DNA from: Struthidea cinerea
Taxonomy: Eukaryota > Chordata > Aves > Passeriformes > Corcoracidae
Reading direction: 5' to 3'
DNA length: 64,000 nucleotides
Assembly: GCA_013397865.1 (NCBI GenBank)
Contig: VZTI01001766.1
Coordinates: 2,054,907-2,118,906, forward strand
Shown: one piece after another, positions 47,331 to 60,369 of the stretch
Position numbering within the stretch: position 1 is the first letter of the stretch
Layout of the letters: each line of letters opens with the position of its first letter
The notes under the pieces: model-generated
Told to the model about the DNA's origin: nothing
Databases searched by the model: none
Seen by the model: the letters and a program-made list of their open reading frames with translations, nothing else
Translations under genes and position numbers: made by a program

Positions 47331-47877
47331 CACTTTACTTCCTGCCAGCAGCCTGGCCCCACACAGCCACTCACTCACCCCCTGCACTATCTCATGGGGT
47401 GAGATAAAGACAGTTTAACAGGGAAAGCAAAAGCCATGCACACAAACAAAACAAAACAATTAATTCCCTGCTGCCCATGGGCAGGCAGGTGTTCAGCCAT
47501 TCCCAGGAGACCAGGGGCACATCACATGTAATGGTGACTTGGGAAGACAAGCGCCATCACTCCAAATGTCCCCCTCTTCCTCCTTCTTTCCCCCACTTTA
47601 CATACTGATCATGATGTCACATGGTCTGCAGTGTCCCTTTGCTCATTTGGGGTCACCTGTGCTGGCTGTGTCTCCTCCCAACCTCCCAGACACCCCCAAC
47701 TTCCTCCCCAGCCTGGCAGTATGAAAAGCAGAAAAGGCCTTGGCTCTGTGCAATCCCTGCTCAGCAATAACAAAAACATCTCTGTATTATCAACCCTGTG
47801 TTCAGCACAACCCAAAACACAGCCCCATACCAGCCCCTGTGAGGAAAATTGACTCTACCCCAGCCAAACCCAGCACG
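47330..47877 (+). mobile_element. LTR remnant, same family as 19023-19350
   Basis: From CCAGCAGCCTGGCCCCACAC onward the sequence is typical avian ERV LTR. The 3' part (CAGCAATAACAAAAACATCT, CTCTACCCCAGCCAAACCCA) aligns with the solo LTR in the DNAH3 intron but is longer. The 5' end is unclear and the terminal CA is changed. No internal retroviral genes are present. It sits 460 bp after the DNAH3 stop, in sense orientation. Confidence 0.78.
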
Positions 47878-47987
47878 CTTCCTCATCTTGCTCTCTTGCT
47901 TGTTGGACTAATAACTGCCTGAAATTTCGTACTTCTTTAAGCTCTTTCATCAGAGAAGCTCAAAGTAGCTTGCAAACATTAATTAAA

Positions 47988-47993
47988 AATAAA
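47988..47993 (+). promoter_or_regulatory. Candidate poly(A) signal AATAAA for DNAH3
   Basis: This is the first canonical hexamer after the DNAH3 stop codon, 1.1 kb downstream and just past the LTR remnant. Use of it would place the LTR inside the 3' UTR. Confidence 0.35.
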
Positions 47994-48278
47994 ATAGCCC
48001 GAACATCTTCAAAGAGCTGTGCAGTCATTAACTAATCCCCACAGCATGCCAAGAAGGTACTAAAGATGCATCATTAGACTTGTTGTGTACACAGTACAAG
48101 AGAAGCACAAAGATCAAGGCAAACATTTAAAAAAACATGCACTACACAGATATCCACTAATTTGGGGTCTTGTATTTTTTTTCATTGCCCAAATTGCAGC
48201 ATTTTAATGACTTGCTGGAGGCCTCACGAAGTCAGAGATTCAGCCATCATTTGGCAATTCCCAGTATCCTGCTACAAG

Positions 48279-48308
48279 CATTAAGGGATGCTGCTACATC
48301 CCTTAATG
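48279..48308. repeat. Perfect 12-bp inverted repeat (6-nt loop)
   Basis: CATTAAGGGATG and its exact reverse complement CATCCCTTAATG flank the loop CTGCTA. It lies in intergenic DNA. Confidence 0.85.
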
Positions 48309-51300
48309 GGCACGGTTATTGTCATAGGAATTTGTCTGTTGTGTTGTGATTAGGTGAAAAGTGTTCATTATTGTTTTATTAAACCCTGGTTTGTTTTATG
48401 CAGATATTTGTAAAATAGTAGCTGTTAAGAATGGTACTGCAAGGTAAGGCAGAAGTGTTGGGGCTGTGCTGTGCAGTGCTGCTCTGCAGGAAGATGCACA
48501 GGGAACAGCAGCTTCACGTACCACACCTGACACCTCAGTGACAGTCCAGCACGCAGGCATATGGTGCATCATTGGCATGTGGTGAGTAGAGCCAAAATGT
48601 CAGGCCAGGACACCTAATGGATGTTTGTTTTAATAAAAGGGATAGGGATGTGCAGGTGTTTCAAATTACTGAGAGGAAGAAACTACTCTTAACAAATTAG
48701 ACTAAATGATATTTGGTGCCTAAACCAAAATAAAACTTGTTTATGAATGCTACAGCACGCTCATCCAAACAGACAACAGATTTTAAGAAGAGAATCATGT
48801 TTCAGTAGATCTAGAAATAAATTAATTAAAATTGGTCCTTGAAAAAATTATTTTCTTAGACTTCATAAGAGAGATACTTTGTACTTTTCATATAATTAAA
48901 ATTAATAGAAATTTACTATACATTTAAAAAAAACATTGCGGTGATTACTATATTTTTGAATGTCTGCATCTAATTGTTGTTGTAATTGCATCAACAATTC
49001 AGATCACTAATTAGGTCACTGTGGCATCAGAGATAACAGACCAGTCATGAGCCTCCTTGTATGGAATCTCTGTGTGCAGGCAAAGGGGCAGGGCCTGGCT
49101 GTGAAATCCTTCCCTACGGACTGACCAGCTCAGTCGCTGCTCTCAGGAGGATCCTTCTGTTCCGATGCAGCTTCTGCATCAAGGCGCTGGTGACACCTCA
49201 CCTGCTGAAAGGGAGGCTGGGCCAACAACACCTAAAACACTAAAATGAAGGTTTGCCATTCCTCTTACAGATAATGCTCGTCTTACAAACAGCCCTCTAA
49301 ATTAAACTATTTTTAAAAAGTCAGATTCACTACCTAAATTATGTTTTATGGAGATCAATTACTTATAAACTGTTGGAAATCTGTGTAATAGTTTGCCATG
49401 TAGGTTGCTTGTTAACCCTTTTTGTGAACAAACAGTAATTGACAGTTTATTAAATGACACAGTTGTGGTTCCTGTGAATATACAGTGACTTTGCTACGAC
49501 ATGTGTGCAATGTCCTTGTTACTGTGTTGATTTTCTAAGTGCTTCCTGTGTGTTGATGTTTAGATTTGATACGAAGGCATCTCTTGGAATGTAATTAAAG
49601 ATGTATTTTGAACTTTTGTAGACATGATAAAAAATACGTAGTTAAGAGAGGAATCTGTGAAAGAGGGTTTGTGCATCCCCTTCAGCGGGGATCGGGCACA
49701 GCTGAGTTGCTTTAGCTGATGATTACTGCAGTACGGGATTTCCTAGGCTGCCCTCCCTAGTACAGAAAAAGTAATGGAATTTACTCTCAAGGGATATGTG
49801 TCTTAGAGATATTTTTCTGTGGTTCTTTGAAATGAGCTTCCCAACCTTATTTCCTGAGCATTGTCTAGACCTTCCTGGAGAACGATAAACTGGCTAAACA
49901 TTAGAATTCACAACATTGCTTGGCTGAGATGTGTAGACGCTGAAAAGCTTTGGTAGAGAAATTTTTCGGCTTTCTGCAGCATTCTGTGAGAACTCTGTGG
50001 TTCTCATGAAAGCTGTGATAAACACTGCTACGGGTTTTTGTAAACTGAGTTTTATCTGTGCACCTGGGATCTGTTTTTCAGAGTTGTTATTGTACGCAGT
50101 GAAATAATATTTTGAAGTCGGTGTTGTGAGCTTTGGCCAACGGGACAGGGGGTGGCTGGTCCAAGATCCAATAACCTCCTGTCATCTTTGGGAACCAAGT
50201 TATAAAAATCAAGTTATAATTAATTCAATAACTACTTTCTTCCTGAACTCGGATTGTGTTGTTACTTGCTGTTCTCAGTACGTCACAGTGACAGAGATGC
50301 ATTTTAAAAAAAGAAAAAGGCAACTCAGCCACTAGTTGGACATGATGGAAATGTGAAAAATTTTTGGACAAACTAAGTACCTTGTAATAGTATTAGAATC
50401 CTCGGATTTACAGGTTTAGAATTTTCATTTCTTAATTAGAAGCACTCATTAAATAAGTCACAAAACCCACCTGTAATTACTGCAAATTGTAGATTTACAG
50501 CCTTGCTAATAACTCAAGGCAGATGGAAAAAATGCATTATGGAGCAAGAGGTATTTTTCCCTTAGCAGAGAGGATTTCCAGCTAGGGGTGCTGTAACACA
50601 GATGGGGTTTGTACATTTTCTTAGGAGACTGAAACCTTCCTCTAAACTGTACAAAAATTCATTTCAGAAAGTACTACCCCTGTGGATTTTAACACTGTTG
50701 GGCTGTTAAAGGGAAAATTATACAGTGAAAAAGCAGAAGACAATACAAAGACCCCAAATTCTTCTAATTATAGCTAGAATATTTTGCCTAATAGGATTAG
50801 TTATTAGTGAAAGTTGCAGGTCTCTGTTTTAATTAGCATTCTTCAAAATGAATGTATAGGTATGATCAAATAAGTGACCTGTCTCTCTGTGGGTAAGATG
50901 GATGTTACTGGTACCACTTCTGATGGATGCACAGCAGGGCCCAGGACAGTGAGGTCCAGCTTGCCTTATTTTCTCCACATCTGAAAGCTGTTACAAGAAG
51001 CAGCTTGTGCTAGTAGGACGATGGATGAGATAACCTAATCTATCTTAACCTGTTTCAGTGCTGTGATGCTGCCCTTGGAATTGATTTGGGTGCTGCTGCA
51101 GCAAAAAGAGCATTTCCTCACCCCCAGCCAACGTCGAGGGGTACATTCAGTAAGCAGGTGCCACGTCCATCTTCTCAAAGGGTTGTGTGCTTGCTAATGT
51201 TAGTCATAAGTGCATAGCTTCAGAAATTACAGCCTTAGTAACGGTGGATTTAGGGACAGAACTTCCAGAAAGGAGGTGTTATTTAGGTATTCAAGGCCAG

Positions 51301-54112
51301 ATACTGTGTCAACAAATTATTACTGCCTTGCCTACCAGTTAGCTTGCAGGAGAGTTCAAGCAACTGACTCAGGACTTTTATTTCTGAAGAATATAAAGTT
51401 AATGTCATCATTTTCTTCTAAATTATTCTAAAGCATCTCCTGACTAGGGTGATAAATTGGAAAATGACAGTATTTACTGGAAGGGGAGTAAGAGAAGGTT
51501 CAGCAAGTACAGGACAGAGTGTACACTGGTTGAATCCAGTGCATTACAAATTCTGCAGAATGCAGAGGCATTTTAGGACAACCTGTTTTTGCAAGTAAAA
51601 TTAATGGCTAGGAATGACATATTGTGCAATCGTTGGGATACTTCTTGACAGGAGTTATACGGGCCTTGGCATCGAATACAAGAGTACCAGTTGAGATGTC
51701 TGCCTACCTGCTGCACTGAGTTGCAGGTGAATTTTTTTTTATGAAACTCCCTCAAAATGGTAGTTTGCCAGTTTGACCTCCAAAAACAAAGGATTCTAGT
51801 TAAGGCAGATTCTCCTTTGCATAGCAACTTTAAATTAAGCTATGAAAGAAACGTTTTGCTCTCCAGACTTGAAAAAAGAGCTGATCTAATCCTTTCTTTA
51901 GCTGAACAGCCTGAAGTTTTAACAAATTTCAGTCTTTGCCTTCTGGTGATGAAGAGTAAAGAGAATGAAGCACCAGTTAATAATTTTCCAACACTTACTT
52001 TGAAGAATTATTAGGCTGTGTAGCATTTTAAGGCATCTCAAATAATTTGAAGCTGTTACTTGCTGGTTTCTCAGTTAAGCAACAGGATACTCATTTGAGT
52101 TACTTGAGGGTACTTGAACCTTTTTAAAATTGCTTCTTTGTATTTTCCTTCAGATGTAAACTGAAACTCCTATTGTCATTTCAATTTGGTGTAAATCTTC
52201 TGTAATTTTAGGGCTGTTCTTTTGAAATAATCTACAGCTTAAAGTATGTGCTTAGGAAAGAGTTGTGACTATAACACAAACAGTAAATTTAGACTGCTCA
52301 TTTCCATGGCTGTTTATTCACCTGATTCGTCAGAGCATCAGTACCTTCATTAGTCACATGAACTTCAGCAATTCAAAAGACTCAAATGCTAGTTTAATGA
52401 CAAAGAGTGAGCTTAAGCTTTCATTCAAACCCCTTGGCTCTGCACGTTTTGGTTGTGCTCAGCTGATGCATCCCTACACTAGTGTACCAGAATTAGGATA
52501 GGAAGCCTGTATTTAGACTTTTTTCAATGAAGAATTAAGCAGTGTGTGCAATCATGTTAATATTTTCTTTTGCTTTTTTTATGCAAGCCCCCTTTTCCTA
52601 GGCTAAAGAAGTTTTGTGTTGTGTCTTCCTGGCAGCAATAAATTTGCAAAGCTCCCACTGACAGAACAATGGCATTTTGCTGGTTACTTCCCATGTGAGG
52701 CATTCCTAGGAAATAATTATATGGGAATAGAGACCTTTGTGGACCGGAGCCATAAATGGTAGTGAGAAACTGGGCCAGCCAGTACCTGTCATGCTGATTC
52801 ACTCTTCTTATTGTTTTCTTGTACTTTCTCAAATGCTTGTACTTTTTTCACTCTTGTAAGTGCATTCCCGGGGGAGGGACTGTCAGTCTGTTCTGCACAG
52901 GAACAGTTCTAACTTACTTTTCAGGGAGACAGGAATATTTCTTTGTCATTGTTTATTAGAGCTTGGAGAGTTTCAAATGAGTTGGTGAGCTCAGAAATGA
53001 AATTTCATTGATTTCTCCCACTTTTAAAGGAAATCATACACAAATGCCTGTTTCAAATATGCTTTTTTTTGCCGCTATTAATGTCAGGCTGGAATAGGTT
53101 GTCCTTAAAGTGCTGTGGCCTGTGCTTAGGGTAGTGTCCAGTACAGTGTGGCTCTTGTTCAAGCTTGGTCTCACTGGTACTTCCAGCCTGAAGAATGGAA
53201 GGCTCCCCTAACTACCCTGGAGAGAACCTGTCAACAGCCTGGTAAAGTCAGAGGACTGAAAGGGAGCCAAAACAACTGGTAGCCCATGAAAGGAAAATTA
53301 ATTTCATTTTACTTCCATTCATGAGGCACCTGTGAAACAGAAATACCCCTCAAACTTAGAAGACTCGTTGATACTTTCTTTTACTAAAGTTGGGGTTCTG
53401 CCCATGATGTAAGAGTTAAAACCTAACACTAAAATTAAAATAATTGTTCAGAAAGCCAGTGTGCTGATTATGCTGAAAAGCTGACCACGTGAAAACACAC
53501 AGTGAGGACAACAAAGCATCCTTAAGCTTGTTCCCGTAGTGATACCCTGAAGGGAGAGTTTTCAGCCAGGCCATACATGGGAACCTCAGGAACCCAACAC
53601 TGGAATGTTTTACTCAGAGTTGTGTAATGACATTCCAAACTTTGCATTTCACATCCACACCCTCTCCAAAGGAAGGGAGAAAAAAGTTGACACAGAGGCT
53701 CTAGGCCACTCCTTTGCAGTTTGCCAAAAGGAGAAGGAGTGGTGGCACTTCTGCTCTCTCTTTGCTACTGTCCATTCAGAAACAAAACTTCCCCATAAGG
53801 GTACTGTGACACTGGAACTCTCCTCCAGGGACAGCAGGCAGAGCAGGGAGTAGAGAGGAAGGAGAGCAGCTGCGTGGTGCAGTGCCTGTATTCCTACTGG
53901 CATTCAGAAGCTCTGGAGGAACTGTGTCTGCTTGACTCTCCCAGACTGCCTTGAGTTTGGCTGACCCTACACAAGGCACTGTCTTGAGTCACAAAATCCT
54001 CAAACCATGAGAGAACTCTGCTACAGATGAACAGAGTTTGAAATCTTGCTGCAGTTTGTCCTAATGTCAAAGTAATCTTTGTATCACACCTCACTCCTTA
54101 AAAAGTGTTACT

Positions 54113-54118
54113 TTTATT
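54113..54118 (-). promoter_or_regulatory. Candidate poly(A) signal AATAAA for LYRM1
   Basis: TTTATT on the + strand reads AATAAA on the coding strand, about 195 bp past the LYRM1 stop codon. It is the first canonical hexamer downstream and would give a short 3' UTR. Confidence 0.5.
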
Positions 54119-54312
54119 GACGAGTCAGTGGTTGAAATGTAATAAATACTAGAGCAACCTCATCCATCATACACAATGGATCAGTTGGCTTTTTTGGCCT
54201 CAGGAAATGTGTGAGCAAGTGACCACACCATTCACAGTCGTGCACACAAATCACCTGGATTGCAGTTCACAGCGTAAAGGATGTGATTACACATCACAGC
54301 TTAAATGGTGGG

Positions 54313-54429
54313 TTATGAAACTTCATCATGGGATTTCAGGTATATTGGCTTAGAAATCTTCCTTAACTTTTCCTGGTGTCGCAACATACGGCCTTGTTTA
54401 TGGGCAAGGCCCATAGGAGGCAGATGGAT
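54313..54429 (-). CDS. LYRM1: LYRM1 coding exon 3 (C-terminus and stop)
   Basis: On the minus strand the acceptor is TCTTTTCCAG. It reads IHLPPMGLAHKQGRMLRHQE, then KLRKISKPIYLKSHDEVS and TAA. Confidence 0.96.
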   Translation of the reverse strand: MHLPPMGLAHKQGRMLRHQEKLRKISKPIYLKSHDEVS

Positions 54430-57269
54430 CTGGAAAAGAAAATCCCACCAGTTAGGTGCATATTGGGAAGAAAAAGGCAGCATGTATACAAACTACGTTT
54501 CACTGACTTTTAAATAATTTCTTCACACTTTGGAGAGGGTAACTCTATTGTTTCAAGACAGGGTATTAGATTTCTAGGAGGAGCACTCCCTGAGGAGTGA
54601 TTAGTGGTGTAACTTTCAGGCCCTAATTGCTGTGTTTATTAAAACCCTATACATTTTAGGCCTTAATAAAATCCTATATATGCTAGGCCTTAGTAAATTT
54701 GTTTTGCAGTTTGATATCGGACTGCAATGATACTTGATGAAATAGGATTGCTGACAATGTTCCAGAAGAGTAAGAACTAGAAACCCTAAAAATTCTTGAG
54801 TAGATGTCTTGAATCGCTGTATGATTTATTCATACCTACTTAACAAGTCACAAAATAACCCCAAACTGTATGTATTGAAAGCCTGCCTTCTTAGTGTCAT
54901 GATTATATATATGGCACATTAAAATGCACAATGTCATTGACTCCATAAGCAGAAGGAGCAATAGGTGACAGACTCTTCCTTTGATTGACAAAGTCTTTAT
55001 ATTTCATAAGACTGTCAGTGGGAATCATGCAGTTGTAACCCCCCTAAATGACTGAAAAATGTAGGTGGTAGCAGTCAGGTGTTACTGTTGCTGAGGCTGT
55101 CATCCTGTAAGATGGGTGTTTAGGTGCAAATAGTAGTAAAAGCACTGACTAAAGCAGCAGTAGAGATTTCTAGAATCTGAAAAATAATAATCATCCAGTC
55201 TGTCTGAGAGAGCAGACCCTTTGGGATTTTGAAACTACTGCAGAGCACACATTTTAGGCCCATTTCTAGAAGCATTGTTTGCCAGCTGTGCGTTGTTATT
55301 CTGTGTACTGAAACAGATGGTAACAGTGACCATATTCTAAGCAAGCATCTGATAAAGATACAATTTAATTTTGACCATGGCCACCTTGATAAGGGAACTA
55401 TAGATGTGAATATATAAACTCATCAACAGGAGTAGAGAGGATGTCTCTATGGGAGGCAGCATAAAGTACTACAGGCAGAAGTGGCTGGGCAGTGAGGAAA
55501 CTGTATTGCATAGTGCACTAGAAGACTTTGCTGCAACTTCCAGCATTTCAGTAATCTTGGACATGTTCTTCTGTAGGAAGAAGGGAAAAGAAGCAGCAAC
55601 ATAGACAGGTGTTTCATAAGGCCTGATTTATGACCAGGAGAACAGTTAACAGTAATGTAGGCTATAAAAATTCCTGTACCTATGGCAGATGTAATTAGGT
55701 ATTTTTATTCTCTCATTCTCTTCTGTTATTTGATTCCATTACCATTTTTTTCTATATTCATTGGTCAGAGAAGACTGGCTAAATATTCAGAGGCCTTGGG
55801 AATTTAGCTCATGAAACTCTATTTAGGCTTTGACTCCTTATTTTGAGAAGAAATCCTCCAATTTACAGTGAAAGATACAGAACATCTCAATGTACATTTA
55901 GCTCTGTTTTAGCACACATTTAAATGCCAACTCATCTGAAAATGCAGTGCAGTGAGAGTGATGTAAACTGATGGTTTTGTTGTACAGGGAAAGCTCAGTG
56001 GGTATCAGTGAAGACTGTGATTTATACTTACAGGTCTTGGGTAGGGGATGTTATAGTGAAGTCCAATTTCTATTCTTGCCTCACATTCTTCTATGCACTG
56101 CTTAATCAGCTTTGGATCTGTTACCTATGATCATACAAACAAGTGTTTTATACGAGTACAGTAATTAGCAACTGGAAGCTCAAGTGTAAATGATGCACAG
56201 CACGTGGCCTTCCTTAGCTGATTTTGGCAATGCCAAGGATGCAATGATTCTATTTTTCACATCCATAAAAGGTAACATTGGTATTTTCCTTGACTCAACA
56301 GTTCCGGGCTTGATGGCGCTGAATGTTAAGGCCCAGAGGCTGTCGCGACTGAGGCTAAAGAAGGAGGTTTTTACCCAAACATGGTATTTTCTCTGTAAAA
56401 AGACAATACACATGTAAACTACTACTACATCTATGAAAAAACCACACTCACCCATTTGTCACTCTGCAAGGTCACTAGAGGAGAAAGGAAAGACACTGCT
56501 TGGTGTACATTCTGTTATCATCCTATGCAGAAACTCCCTCTGAAGTCAGAAATGTGTGGATTATGACTTAAATTCATTTTTTTGATTTTGCATTACTTCA
56601 ATTTAGTCCCAAACCAATACGGGATATAAATAAGTGTTGTGATCTTGAATTACAAGAAGGGCCTTTGATTACCAGGGTTTGAAATTTCTTCCTTAAGAAA
56701 ATAATTAAAGTGCTTCTTTTAAAAGAAGTGCCAATAATTGCTGCTTTGAAAAGAGAAAAAGAAGCTGCTGAGCTCTGTTTGCCATTGCATGGGTAATGAT
56801 ACACTTAGCTAACTTTGTAAAGATCAAAAGCTGCTTCAATTACACAGGCAGTATCTTTGGAATTTAATTTTTTCTTGGCACTTTTTTACTGAAAAAAGAC
56901 CTTTTAGACTTCTACAGTAGTTAACGAAGAGCTGAAATGGTTTGAGTTTTCTCAGGGACGAAATTTAAACTGTAACCCAAATATGCCAGCATTTAAGGTG
57001 AATGAGATTTTGGGAACTCAACCCTTACATTCCTATCTCAATATTCAACCACAGAGTGCAAAGAGCAAGAGCAGAGTAATTCAGAAATTCAAAACCATGA
57101 GGACACTCACATTTTTGTTTTTCCGGAATAATGTTCTGGCTTCATTTCTAATGTACTCTTTCTCTCTCATGGTTTCCTCTATCTGTCCTGATGCCGACTG
57201 CCAGTTTTTGGCTATTTGCAAAACCTTGCGGTAAAGGCCAAGAACTTCTTGTCGAGTTGCTGGTGTCAT
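54313..57269 (-). CDS. LYRM1: LYR motif-containing protein 1, complete coding region (3 exons, 122 aa)
   Basis: The join of 57269-57111, 56124-56032 and 54429-54313 gives 122 residues, the length of human LYRM1. The LYR tripeptide is at residues 12-14 (EVLGLYRK) and the downstream conserved RTLFRKNKN is at 45-53. The family (Complex1_LYR) comprises small helical proteins, many mitochondrial, that bind the acyl carrier protein NDUFAB1 and help assemble Fe-S or respiratory complexes. The specific role of LYRM1 is poorly defined, and in mammals it has been studied in adipocytes. All junctions are GT..AG and in phase 0. The acceptor AG directly precedes the ATG, so the 5' UTR lies in separate upstream exon(s) not identified here. 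The gene converges on DNAH3, as in mammals. The C-terminus is basic and ends SHDEVS. Confidence 0.97.
54430..56031 (-). other. LYRM1 intron with a short tandem duplication
   Basis: This 1.6 kb AT-rich intron has two imperfect copies of a roughly 26-bp unit at 54640-54692 (TAAAACCCTAT..TTAGGCCTTA and TAAAATCCTAT..CTAGGCCTTA). No transposon was recognised. Confidence 0.65.
54640..54692. repeat. Imperfect tandem duplication, unit about 26 bp
   Basis: Two adjacent copies share AAAA-CCCTATA/AATCCTATA and end in TAGGCCTTA. It lies within the LYRM1 intron. Confidence 0.6.
56032..56124 (-). CDS. LYRM1: LYRM1 coding exon 2
   Basis: On the minus strand the acceptor is TGATCATAG and the donor GTAAGT. 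Its 31 codons read VTDPKLIKQCIEECEARIEI, then GLHYNIPYPRP. The phase is 0 on both sides. Confidence 0.97.
56125..57110 (-). other. LYRM1 intron, no recognised element
   Basis: This intron is 986 bp and AT-rich. Nothing was recognised. Confidence 0.65.
57111..57269 (-). CDS. LYRM1: LYRM1 coding exon 1 (start codon, LYR motif)
   Basis: The ATG at 57269 directly follows the acceptor GTCTTTTTAG on the minus strand. It reads MTPATRQEVLGLYRKVLQIA and ends RTLFRKNKN at donor GTGAGT. The start matches the human protein, which also begins MTxATRQEVLGLYR. Confidence 0.97.
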
Positions 57270-60200
57270 CTAAAAAGACAAGACAAAACCCCCAACATAT
57301 GCATGAACATTTGAGTTGCCGAAAGTCCAGCAAGCAGGACATTTTTTTCACACCATTAAATTAGTTTAAAAATATTTCTGCCATCCAAAGATATGCTGAG
57401 CTATACGAAAAAAACCCTGAAATAGCTGTAAACAATAATTAGCTGTTGAAAGCTGAAGACTCAGTCCAGCAAAGTATTTATACAGATACTTAAATCTGTC
57501 TCCATTCAAACAGCTTGAGCTCTTGCTCAAAGCTAAGCACTTGGTTTAGTGCTTTGCTGAATCAAGCTTGCTACAAGAATGCCTGGCTTCTGTTTCACTC
57601 ATGTTTTGCAACAGACATTGGGCAAGTCACCGAAACTCTACGCATCCCCCTTCCTGAGACATTGTTGTACCAATGCTGACCCTATCTTTGCAAATCTGGG
57701 AATGAAATACATGATAAAACCACCACAACATTGCTGAAAACTTGTATAGGCTTCAGGGGCTGAGCAGCTTATTTGTGATACCATGACAGTAGGCAGTAAT
57801 GATTCAGCTGGAGTTTGATGTGATGAAAAGGTGATGAAAGCTATCTTATCTAAGCACTCAGGAGAGGCAGACTAACTGTGGATTTAGGAAAGTTCTGAAT
57901 GTCTTTATTTTCAGAGAGCTGTGTACCTGCTGAGCCCACTGAATCAGCCTCCTCATGTGATAAGACTATTTGTCAGAAGAAAGAATGAAATCTATTCTTG
58001 TTTTATGTAAATGAGTATTTTATCATGTAAGTGGTTACTCTATTTCATGACAGACCACAAATATCCCTGAGACAAATCCACTTCTGGATAACAACATTTC
58101 TGCCGTGACTTAAATTAACAGAAACAATGACTTCTACTTAAGGGGCACTGCAGCTGTCAAAGGTACCTTACTGTCGCAAAGGAAGGTGCAGCAGCACTGC
58201 CAAGTAAGAACATGGATGCAATGAGGAACAAGTGTCAGGGACAGGACATTATCTGACTATCAGGATCCATTTGCCAACCTGGAGCTCTAATTACTGTGCG
58301 AGAATCTACCCTGAAATCAGACCTGTGTGCTGGGAATGGACAGTTTGGAGCAGAGTAATTCAGCCAGCCTGACCTTCCCTCTGGAGGGAGCGCTCTCTTG
58401 GCCACGAGGAAAAGCTGCTTCCTAATGCAGCACCCAAACTACCATGGGAAGTTTGGCAGTGTGCTATGGCTCAAATCCCTGCAGTCTGTGGCAATTCCTG
58501 GGATTCTGGGTTGTAGAAGAGGGGCTTGAGCCAAAGGCTTCTCAGGCCGTACTGTTCCCGAGCTGCTGCCTCCAGCACAGTGGCTGACCAGAACGGGCCT
58601 CCTGTGGCTCCAGACACTCACACCCTCTTTCCCTCACCAAAGCTGGAATTACAGATACTAACCTGAACACAGGATTTGGCTCATGGTTCTTTTTCATAAG
58701 AAATCCTGAACTATTAATTCCTAGCCTTGTCTTAACTGTTGCTGTGATCTACAGACCTTTCATGGTTTCAAGAACTCTGTTTTTCTCTGATTTTTAAGAG
58801 AAAACATTTTTGTTTTGCTGTTTGTATTTTAACATGTTTAACCAATCACACATTTTTCCCCCAGATAGGAAATTATTCTTCCTACACAGCAGAAAGTACT
58901 TCTAGTAAATGTTTATGATATTTCTAGGAAATAAATTCCACAATAATATAACGAGGTAGTCCCAGCTCATCAGACACTTTGGAGTAAGTGCTTTGCTTTA
59001 CCCACTCTAGAGCTCCATTTCAGGCAATGAAATCAGTCAGACACGAAGGCACAGATGAACATGTATCTGAAGAATCACTGCTTCCCCCTGCTAGGTGCGT
59101 ATTTTGTACAGCAAAGAAACAGTTCAGTTACAAGGGTTAACCTGGCACCAAGCTGAGTCCCAAATCCTGGCCTCACCCCTCTGTTTTTATCTGAAGGTGT
59201 CACCTCTGAGAAGCTGGTAACAGCTTCGGTTTTAATGTAATCTATAAAGAAAATAAAAGGAACAATGCCGGGGGCTAAAAAATGTTTAAAATACAGATTT
59301 CAATTCTGATCTATGCATCAGACAATGTCTAAGGTAACAACTTGGGACAGCACATGCCCTCTGTTCAGAGCTGACTACACCTGCTACCCTTGGATTTTAA
59401 ACATACCAAGAATCTGTTTATAAAGATTTTGTTGAAAAGTTTAGAACCAACAATTATTTTCCCCACTAGTTGCTTCCACTCCCCCATCTACAACTTACTC
59501 TTTTGTTCTTTAACTTCTCTGTGCTGGAATTGCTACAGAACTGTGTAGTCCCCCATCTAGGCATGGGCTGCACTTCTGCATTCTTGCTCTCCTTCCCACG
59601 TATGCTGGGTGATGTAGAAGACATTAAGCAGCTATTCATGTATGCTCGGCAACCAGCTGCTCCCAGGGCTCATTTAGTCAACAATTCTTAACATTACAGA
59701 CCTGTTCATAAGCCATTTCTGCAAAGATACATAAATGAAGGTGTGAGGAGCCTTTTACAGATCGAGGACCTCTGTCAATGACAGGAAAGGATGAGAGCAA
59801 ATAAGACAGAATTCAAAGCCTGGGTCAGATTCTGATCTGAGTGGGAGTATAAATAGGGAGTAATTCCACTGAGAGCAAAATTACCTCCAACTTAAAATGT
59901 TGTAAATGAGATTGGAATTTTTCCTTTGCTATAAACAGAGCCCACACTGACAGAAATGTTAGTGATGGTACAAGTCATGTATCAGGTGTAATTTCATCAA
60001 GTGACACTACTTGTATTAGTTTTGTGGGTGTGCAAAATGATTCTGAGTGGGATAGAAAGGAAGATAAGGGAGGCTTTCATGTCCTTGTAGTTACTCATCT
60101 TGCAACTTACATCTTTGGCATTTAAATCATAATTACATTTCACATCCCTGGAATGCTAAGTGGATGTTACACCACTTTCCCACTAACACCCATCTTGTGG

Positions 60201-60369
60201 TAGTCACACCCATTGTTTAACTTCTACCACCCTTCATTTTAGTGCAGAATGCAGCCCACAGAGGTTAACCACAGGCATTTCTGTCAAAAAGTACAGGGCT
60301 ATTGTATTAGCTGAGCAAATGTCGGGTGTTCACTGCCACAAAGCAAACCAGGAGAGGTCAAAGGCAGTA
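57270..60369 (-). other. Upstream LYRM1 5' intron or flank, no recognised element
   Basis: This is 3.1 kb with no transposon or coding exon recognised. It is most likely the first intron of LYRM1, since the coding exon begins with an acceptor. Confidence 0.55.

Larger units (their letters stand above)
47878..54090. other. Intergenic region between DNAH3 and LYRM1 (convergent 3' ends)
   Basis: This 6.2 kb stretch is AT-rich, with no exon, RNA gene or transposon that I can identify. AATAAA hexamers on the + strand at 47988 and 48632 could serve DNAH3. A 12-bp perfect hairpin lies at 48279-48308. Open frames here are short and unsupported. Confidence 0.6.

Noticed and set aside
53605..53979. 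Several overlapping open frames on both strands in the intergenic region
   Set aside because: They show no similarity, splice context or conserved motif.
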